Shown piece after piece: positions 32,287 through 39,540 of a stretch of 39,540 nucleotides of DNA. Every line of letters starts with the position of its first letter. Within the stretch, counting starts at the first letter, position 1. Origin of the DNA: Thermoguttaceae bacterium (lineage in GTDB: Bacteria; Planctomycetota; Planctomycetia; Pirellulales; Thermoguttaceae); NCBI GenBank assembly GCA_017937685.1, contig JAGBDD010000200.1, forward strand, positions 1 to 39,540, read 5' to 3'. The notes beneath the pieces were generated by a model. That model was not told the origin of the DNA. It saw only the letters and a list, made by a program, of their open reading frames with translations, and did not search any database. Both the position numbers and the translations under genes were made by a program.

Positions 32287-33777
32287 TTAACGTCGTTCGA
32301 GAACGCCGGACAAGACGTCGCCGCGACGGGACGTCAAGCGAACGTTGGTTAAAACGTCGCCGAGCGAAACGCCGTTCGCCGATTCGAGCGATTCCGAACG
32401 CAGGGAAGCGGCGGCGAGCGCAAGGGGCGCGGTTTGTCGGTCGGTTTTGCTGGAAACTTCGGCGTTTAACGAGTTGCGGTTGTCGAGCGACGCGGCGTCG
32501 TTAAGCGGGATTTCAACGCTGAAATAGCGGTCGGTCGTTCCGGTCGCGACGATTCGACCGTCGGGACGTCGTTCGATTTCCTCGACGAGAACGCGGGCCG
32601 TCTTGCCGACGAAACGTTCCGCAAACCGTTCGCGCAGGTCGTTTGCGATTTGTTGCAAGCGGGCGGCGCGCTCTTTTTTGACTTCCGGCGCGATTTGGTT
32701 CGGGAGTTCCGCCGCGACCGTCCCGGCGCGCGGACTGAAGCGGAAGACGTGAACGCGCGAAAATTCGAGTTCGCGAACAACGTTGCAAGTCCTTTCAAAT
32801 TGGGCGTTAGTTTCGCCGGGAAAGCCGACGATAACGTCGGTCGTCAACGCGGCGTCGGGGAGACGGCGGCAGATTTCGCGGCATTTTTCGATAAACGGCG
32901 CGCTCGACCAACGACGGCGCATCGCGGCCAAAACGTCGTCGTCGCCGCTTTGCATCGAAAGGTGAAACTGCGGGCAAAGAACGTCCGGACGCTCTTCGAA
33001 AACGCGCAACGTTTTGTCGCAAACTTCGACCGCTTCAAGACTTCCAAGACGCCAACGGACGGGAAGCTCCGCGTCGACAAGAGTTCGCAAAAGCGCGCCG
33101 AGATCGGTTCGTTCCTCGACCGGAACGCGATTCCAACGTTCGAGATAAGCGTCGAGCGGGGCGGCGTCGGGAACCGGCGGCAAAGAATCCGGCGTCGCGC
33201 GGTAAAAGTCGACGCCGTAATGTCCGAGATGAATCCCGGTTAGAACGATTTCGCGATAACCGGCGGCGGCAAGCGTTCGCGCTTCGGCGAGAATCTCGTC
33301 GGGGCGTCGGCTTTGCAGATAAGGACGCGTCGACGGGATAATGCAATAGGCGCACCCGACGCGGCAACCGTCTTGAATTTTCAAATAGGCGCGCCGTCGC
33401 TCCGCAAAGCCGTCGACGCCGGTCGGAATCGTCTCCAAACCGCGCCGACGTAAAAAATCGACAAGACGTCGTTTGTCCGGAACGACTTCCGAAACGTTGG
33501 GAAGCGCCGCGGCGACGGTCGAGTTGGACGCCGCAAAACATCCTAAAACAATAATTTCCGCGTTCGGGTAAAGTTTCGCGAAATGAGAAATTGTTTTCCG
33601 GCTCTTCGCGTCGCTCTCCGCCGTTACCGAGCAAGTGTTGACGAGAACGAGATCGACGTCGTTTGGCGACCCGGCGGCGTCGACCGCTTCCCAACCGTTC
33701 GCGACGAACGCCGTTCGCAAAAACTGCGTTTCGTATTGATTAACTTTACAGCCGAGCGTCGCCGTTTTAAATCGCAT
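32287..33777 (-). CDS. mtaB: tRNA t6A37 methylthiotransferase MtaB
   Basis: A 496-residue radical-SAM enzyme that adds a methylthio group to t6A37, giving ms2t6A in ANN-decoding tRNAs. The N-terminal UPF0004 domain has the second cluster cysteines C10 (TLGCKVNQYETQ), C49 (VNTCSVT) and C80 (VLGCFA). KVNQYETQ is typical of MtaB rather than MiaB. The radical-SAM triad is C138, C142, C145 (CRVGCAYCIIPSTRP). The barrel continues with TGIHLGHYG and VIVGFPGET, and a TRAM domain near 375-435 (RVLVEEIERR). It follows rpoD by 54 bases on the same strand, probably as third gene of the dnaG operon. The ATG at 33777 has no clear Shine-Dalgarno site. Some extra length is in the C-tail. Confidence 0.92.
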   Translation of the reverse strand: MRFKTATLGCKVNQYETQFLRTAFVANGWEAVDAAGSPNDVDLVLVNTCSVTAESDAKSRKTISHFAKLYPNAEIIVLGCFAASNSTVAAALPNVSEVVPDKRRLVDFLRRRGLETIPTGVDGFAERRRAYLKIQDGCRVGCAYCIIPSTRPYLQSRRPDEILAEARTLAAAGYREIVLTGIHLGHYGVDFYRATPDSLPPVPDAAPLDAYLERWNRVPVEERTDLGALLRTLVDAELPVRWRLGSLEAVEVCDKTLRVFEERPDVLCPQFHLSMQSGDDDVLAAMRRRWSSAPFIEKCREICRRLPDAALTTDVIVGFPGETNAQFERTCNVVRELEFSRVHVFRFSPRAGTVAAELPNQIAPEVKKERAARLQQIANDLRERFAERFVGKTARVLVEEIERRPDGRIVATGTTDRYFSVEIPLNDAASLDNRNSLNAEVSSKTDRQTAPLALAAASLRSESLESANGVSLGDVLTNVRLTSRRGDVLSGVLERR

Positions 33778-33831
33778 TTCGAAAATGTTCCGGAGTTGGT
33801 TAAACGTTGAAAAACAACGGATTGCGCGGAT

Positions 33832-35583
<1,752 letters not shown>

Positions 35584-35728
35584 TGTTTTCTCCTTGACGA
35601 CTTCTTGTCGCCCGCAAGGGTTTCGCGACGATTCGCTTTTCGAAAGGCGCGCTCAAAATATCGAGCGTAAACGCCGTTTTAACGGCGAATCGCCGACCGT
35701 TCGACCCGTCTTCGTCCGTAAAAACGGT

Positions 35729-38044
35729 TCAGTCGTTCCGGGTTTCGTTATTTTCTTGTTTTTCTTGAAGCAAGCGACGGCATTCGAGGAGCGCTTGCAG
35801 TTTGTCTTCGGGGCTAAGTTCGTTTTCGCGGAGCCGACCGACTTGCCGCGGCAGTTCGCGCTTGAAACGTTCGCGTTCGAAACCGACGAAAATATCGCGC
35901 AACAGCGTTTCGAGCGTTTCGGGGTCGGCGAGCGTTTCGGGCAAACGTTTCGCGGCGGCGCTTTCGTCGAGTCCGATCAAAAACGCCTTCGTCGCTTCGT
36001 CTTCGTACCGCAACATAACGCGTTCGAAGGTCGGCAAATCGCCGCGATTCCAAAGGTCGCGCGCCAGCAAGTCGAGTTGACGCGTTACCGGCGACCGCAA
36101 CGCTTCAAACGGAACGTTTTCGGCGAGGCGCGGATAGTGTTCCGGTTGGACAAGCCAAAATTCTAAGTATTCGCGTTCCAATGCGTTAGGAAGGAAGCGC
36201 GGTTCGTTCCAAACGCTTTTTTCGAACGGAAGGAAGCGTTCCCGCAACTCGGCGTCCGTTTCGTCGTCGGCGCCCGGAATCGGGTAAACCCAATCTCGTC
36301 GAAACGCCGCGATTCGTTCCGCTTCCGGGTCGACCGAGGGAGGCGGGAGCGATTCCGCGTCGGAACCCGGCGCGTTCCAACGGTTGGCGTTCCGTTCGCG
36401 ACGCTCTTCCCAACGTTGTTCGCGATAGGCGTCCCGTTCGGCGTTCGCGCGGCGCTTTTGCCGACGTTCGCCCAACTGCCGCCGAATCTCCGCTTCGCTA
36501 ACGCGGAAACGAGCGGCGAAACGCTGAATCGTTTTCAGCATTCGGAGGCGAACCGGGTCGTCGGACGAAGTCGAGCGTTCCGGGAAGAGCGCGACGATTT
36601 CGAGAAGCGAATCGAGCGCTTTCGCGGCGCCGACGACGTCGTTTTCTAGGTCGATTCCGGCGGTCGCGGCGGCGAACGCGCAGTCCATCGCGTCGACCGT
36701 TCCGGTTTCGAGGAGTTCTTCGAACGGTTCCGCGCCGTTTTCGAGCAAAAACTCGCAAGGGTCGGCGCCGTTCGGGAGCGTCAACACGTTCATATCGACG
36801 CCCTGCTCGACGAAGAAACGGAGGACTTCCCGCGTCCGTTTTTGGCCCGCTTCGTCGCCGTCGAGGAGCAAAATCATTTTGTCGGCGAAACGCTTCAACA
36901 TACGGACGTGTTCCGCGCCGAGGGCCGTTCCCAAAACCGCGACGACGTTCTCGAAGCCGAATTGCGCCGCCATCACGCAGTCGGTGTACCCTTCGACGAC
37001 GACGACTTTGCGGGTTTTGCGGATCGCGTTGCGGGCCAAGTCGAGCCCGTAAACCATTTTCGACTTCGTAAAAATCGGCGTTTCCGGCGAATTGACGTAT
37101 TTCGCCGGGCTTTTGAGCGTCGTGTTCGGGAGGAGCCGCCCGCCGAACGCGACGACTCGGTCTTGGACGTCGCGAATCGGGAAAATAAGGCGACCGCGGA
37201 AACGATCGTAATAACGGCGGCGTTCGTCCGGACCGAGTTGCGGCGTCGGGGCGAAACGCGGACGCGGTTTCGGGCGTCCGTTCGCGTCGTAATCTTCGCG
37301 GTAAGCGAGGACTCCGGCCGTTTCCAAGGTGCGAACGCGGTTGCGGTCGCCGCCGACCCAACCGACGACCGCGCCGAAATCGAGCGGCGCGTAACCGATT
37401 TGGAAACGCTCGCTCGCCGCGTCGGAAATGCCGCGGTCGCGAACGTAAGCGCGGGCCTCCTCCGCTTCCGGCGAGTTTAAAAATTCGGCGCGATACTTGC
37501 CCGCGAGCCAATCGAGGGCGCGGTAAAGGGTCGCTTTCGGGATTTCCGCCGGAGCGTAAAGCGGTTGCGAACCGACGTTTGCGTCTCTTTGGGGAGCGTT
37601 CGACGACGCGAGGTCGGCGTCTTGCGCGTCGAGGTAGGCGGCGTCGAGGAGCGCGTTCGGGTCGTCGGAACCGGTTCCGGAACCGGCGCTCGGGCTCGGA
37701 AGCGCGGGGCGTTTGCGGAACGGAGCGTCAAGGCGCGGGCGTTTCGGGCGTTTGACGAGTTCGATTCCGGCCATATCGGCGAGGATTTGCATCGCCTCTT
37801 TGAAATCGACGTTTTCAATCTTCATAACGAACGAAAAAACGTCGCCGCCGATGTTGCAAACCCAACACTTGAACGTTTGCCGTTGCGGATTGACCTGCAA
37901 ACTCGGGCGCGAGTCGTCGTGCCAAGGACAGCGTCCGACGAAATTGCCGCCCTGCCGACGCAACGGGACGTACCGCTCGACCAAATCGACGACGTCGATC
38001 GCGTCGCGAATCTGTTCTCGTTGATCGAACGACGGGGAGGACAA
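35729..38044 (-). CDS. dnaG: DNA primase
   Basis: A 771-residue primase that makes RNA primers at the replication fork. I place the start at TTG 38044 because AAGGAG lies six bases upstream and the protein then begins with the usual helix before the zinc finger. A further TTG at 38128 would add 28 residues. The CHC2 zinc finger is C39, H42, C60, C63 (RCPWHDDSRPS, FKCWVC). A 70-residue Pro/Ala/Asp-rich insert (about 100-170) follows. The core has RFRGRLIFPIRD and the Toprim motifs VVVEGYTDCV (E351) and LLLDGDEAGQKR (D395, D397). The C-terminal 300 residues are longer and more diverged than in model primases (DnaB-binding part). Promoter at 38330-38358; rpoD and mtaB follow. Confidence 0.93.
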   Translation of the reverse strand: MSSPSFDQREQIRDAIDVVDLVERYVPLRRQGGNFVGRCPWHDDSRPSLQVNPQRQTFKCWVCNIGGDVFSFVMKIENVDFKEAMQILADMAGIELVKRPKRPRLDAPFRKRPALPSPSAGSGTGSDDPNALLDAAYLDAQDADLASSNAPQRDANVGSQPLYAPAEIPKATLYRALDWLAGKYRAEFLNSPEAEEARAYVRDRGISDAASERFQIGYAPLDFGAVVGWVGGDRNRVRTLETAGVLAYREDYDANGRPKPRPRFAPTPQLGPDERRRYYDRFRGRLIFPIRDVQDRVVAFGGRLLPNTTLKSPAKYVNSPETPIFTKSKMVYGLDLARNAIRKTRKVVVVEGYTDCVMAAQFGFENVVAVLGTALGAEHVRMLKRFADKMILLLDGDEAGQKRTREVLRFFVEQGVDMNVLTLPNGADPCEFLLENGAEPFEELLETGTVDAMDCAFAAATAGIDLENDVVGAAKALDSLLEIVALFPERSTSSDDPVRLRMLKTIQRFAARFRVSEAEIRRQLGERRQKRRANAERDAYREQRWEERRERNANRWNAPGSDAESLPPPSVDPEAERIAAFRRDWVYPIPGADDETDAELRERFLPFEKSVWNEPRFLPNALEREYLEFWLVQPEHYPRLAENVPFEALRSPVTRQLDLLARDLWNRGDLPTFERVMLRYEDEATKAFLIGLDESAAAKRLPETLADPETLETLLRDIFVGFERERFKRELPRQVGRLRENELSPEDKLQALLECRRLLQEKQENNETRND

Positions 38045-38329
38045 ACGAAACTCCTTGGTAAACGCGGACGGTTGGGGGCAAGCGGCAAGGACGCCGCTAA
38101 AATCGCCGTATCTTACGTTCCTTGCCAAAAAAAGCGCGTCGATGGAAAATTTTTTAAAATTTCCGCTTGACGGGCGGGGATAAAATCGTTAATCTTTACC
38201 TAGTTTCCAAGGGAAGCCGATTTAGCGCTCTTGAGAAACAAATCGAAAAATTGACGACGACGGCCGGGAACGCGCGGCGAACGCGGAACGTTTCTTGTCT
38301 GTTAGTACGTTCTGTTCGCGACAGGAACG

Positions 38330-38358
38330 ATTATAAAATCATTTGTTTTTTTCGTCAA
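38330..38358 (-). promoter_or_regulatory. Strong promoter of the dnaG-rpoD-mtaB operon
   Basis: On the minus strand TTGACG (38353-38358) and a perfect TATAAT (38330-38335) are 17 bases apart. Transcription would start near 38323, leaving a leader of roughly 280 bases before the TTG start of dnaG. Confidence 0.8.
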
Positions 38359-38937
38359 TATCTAAAATTTTTTCTTAAGTTTTCCGCGTAATTGGTCGAC
38401 GCGATAGAGTTTTTTCAGCTTGGCTTTTTTGTCCTATTCTTCCATTTTATCCAGTTTGTCTATTCGATTTTTGAGCGTTTTTAATGCCGACGGCGTTAAA
38501 CGCGTCGATTAAAGAGGTTGCGATGGGAGCGGGCGGCGAGAAAACGCGGCGTTATTTGCTTGCGTAAAGCGTTTCTTTTGGGTATTTTTTCTTTAAGCGT
38601 CAGTCGACGTAGAGCGCGCTTTTTGTTTAACTTGCGTATTTTAATGGAAAGCGGCGTTAAGATGGGAAGAACGGCGGAAATGGAGAGACTTTAAAAATTT
38701 TTGCAAATTTTTGGAAAATTTTCATAAACCGGGTTTTGTCGCTTTAAAATAGGAGGTTTGCGGAAAAAGGCGAATGTCGACGGGACTCCAAAAATCTTGA
38801 CTAATGAAGTCGAGATCGACGCCGCGGAGCGTTTCGCAATTTTAAGAAGAGACTGAAAGAGCGAAAGTAAGGGCGGCGTTAGAAGAATTCGGGTGAAAAG
38901 GACGAGAGTAAGGGCGCGTTGGGACGTTCGAAAACGA

Positions 38938-38975
38938 ACAAAAAACAACCGACGCTCCGGAGAACGTCGGCTGTT
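38938..38975 (-). terminator. Intrinsic terminator of tkt
   Basis: On the minus strand AACAGCCGACG (38965-38975) pairs with CGTCGGTTGTT (38944-38954), with one G-U pair, over a ten-base loop. T residues follow (38938-38943 region). It lies 63 bases past the tkt stop. Confidence 0.8.
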
Positions 38976-39038
38976 TGAAAATATTGGCGCGTTAAAATTG
39001 TTTAAATCGGTTTAAACGCGCCGAATCGAACGTCAAAA

Positions 39039-39540
39039 TCAGTTTTGAGCGTCGGCGATCGATTCTTTAACGAGTTCGACGACGCGTTCCGGAACGAAAC
39101 CGAAGTGTTTCAGCAAAACGCCCGCCGGAGCGGAATCGCCGAAACCGTCCATTCCGAGGAAACGTCCGCAATCGCCGATCAAACGGCCCCAACCTTGCTC
39201 GACGCCGAGTTCGACGCCGACGCGCGCTTTGACCGCCTTCGGAAGAACCGATTCGCGGTATTCTTGCGGTTGTCGCGCAAACAAGTCGAGGCAGGGCGCC
39301 GAAACGACGCGAACTTTCAGCCCTTGGGCCGCCAACGCTTCGCGCGCTTCCAAGCAAAGGGCGACTTCGCTTCCCGACGCAATCAAAATCGCGTCCGGCG
39401 TTCCGTCGCAGTCGGCGAGAACGTAAGCGCCGCGAGCGACGCCCGCCGCCGAAGCGTATTTTTCGCGGTCGAGCGTCGGGAGATTTTGACGCGTCAACGC
39501 CAAAACGGACGGCGTTTTCGTCGAATTAAGGGCGACGCGA
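39039..39540 (-). CDS. tkt: Transketolase, C-terminal part
   Basis: The last 166 residues of transketolase; the 5' part is beyond the window edge. Transketolase moves two-carbon units between sugar phosphates in the pentose phosphate pathway using thiamine diphosphate. Visible family features are STKTPSVLALTRQNLPTL (end of the pyrimidine domain), then the C-terminal domain with ILIASGSEVALCLEA, VVSAPCLDLF, VGVELGVEQGWGRLIG and FGDSAPAGVLLKHFGF. These match bacterial transketolases rather than DXS or the split archaeal type. A terminator follows the stop. Confidence 0.95.
   Translation of the reverse strand, partial: RVALNSTKTPSVLALTRQNLPTLDREKYASAAGVARGAYVLADCDGTPDAILIASGSEVALCLEAREALAAQGLKVRVVSAPCLDLFARQPQEYRESVLPKAVKARVGVELGVEQGWGRLIGDCGRFLGMDGFGDSAPAGVLLKHFGFVPERVVELVKESIADAQN

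Larger units (their letters stand above)
38045..39038. other. Large spacer between tkt and dnaG
   Basis: About 1 kb, AT-richer than its surroundings. It holds the dnaG promoter (38330-38358), a GTTCTGT/ACAGGAAC stem (38309-38328), an A/G repeat (38661-38689) with a possible inverted relative (38430-38467), an imperfect direct repeat around GTAAGGGCG (38865-38880 and 38904-38920), and the tkt terminator (38938-38975). A frame at 38728-38859 is open without a good start (AGGAGG lies one base from a TTG at 38758) and may be a gene remnant. No RNA gene is recognised. Confidence 0.5.

Overview
The window looks like a chromosomal segment of a CpG-rich bacterium, probably from the Planctomycetota/PVC group and perhaps host- or gut-associated. 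This is inferred from gene style: secreted glycoside hydrolases, Sel1-repeat proteins, membrane proteins that join a GIDE (MUL1-like) domain to a LemA domain, a primary sigma factor with an acidic N-terminus, and many genes without a clear Shine-Dalgarno site. No rRNA, tRNA, transposase, integrase or CRISPR array was recognised. Both edges cut genes: a small secreted protein on the left and transketolase (tkt) on the right.

Layout. 1-1.8 kb: the start of a secreted protein, then a compact self-contained unit (very good promoter, structured leader, two overlapping small genes, terminator) whose second product resembles a ribbon-helix-helix/MobC-type DNA binder. 1.9-8.3 kb (minus strand): a CYTH phosphohydrolase/cyclase-like protein, a GH28-type secreted hydrolase, a GH123/DUF4091-type secreted hydrolase, and gnd. 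8.5-11 kb (plus strand): two Sel1-repeat proteins, the second behind an attenuator-like hairpin. 11-15.2 kb (minus): a 1392-residue secreted protein resembling the GH101/GH129 TIM-barrel group. 15.4-25.6 kb: a possible 58-residue gene on plus, then on minus ligA, tcdA, larB, an unknown helical protein, an MFS transporter, a ZnuA-like metal-binding lipoprotein/periplasmic protein and a secreted TPR protein. 25.9-32.3 kb (plus): a two-helix membrane peptide, an HtrA-type protease, a TatD nuclease and a tandem pair of GIDE-LemA proteins. 32.3-38.4 kb (minus): dnaG-rpoD-mtaB behind one strong promoter. 38.0-39.0 kb: about 1 kb of AT-richer non-coding sequence. 39.0 kb to the end: tkt.

How the genes fit together. 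gnd and tkt serve the pentose phosphate pathway. The three secreted hydrolases could act on GalNAc- or uronate-containing glycans. TcdA and MtaB act on the same tRNA nucleotide (t6A37). ligA, dnaG and rpoD are replication and transcription housekeeping genes. htrA followed by tatD and the two GIDE-LemA genes may be an envelope-maintenance neighbourhood. The most interesting items are the duplicated GIDE-LemA genes, the small promoter-to-terminator unit at 0.8-1.8 kb, the attenuator-like leader at 9.7 kb, and a dispersed family of A/G-rich short tandem repeats in the spacers.
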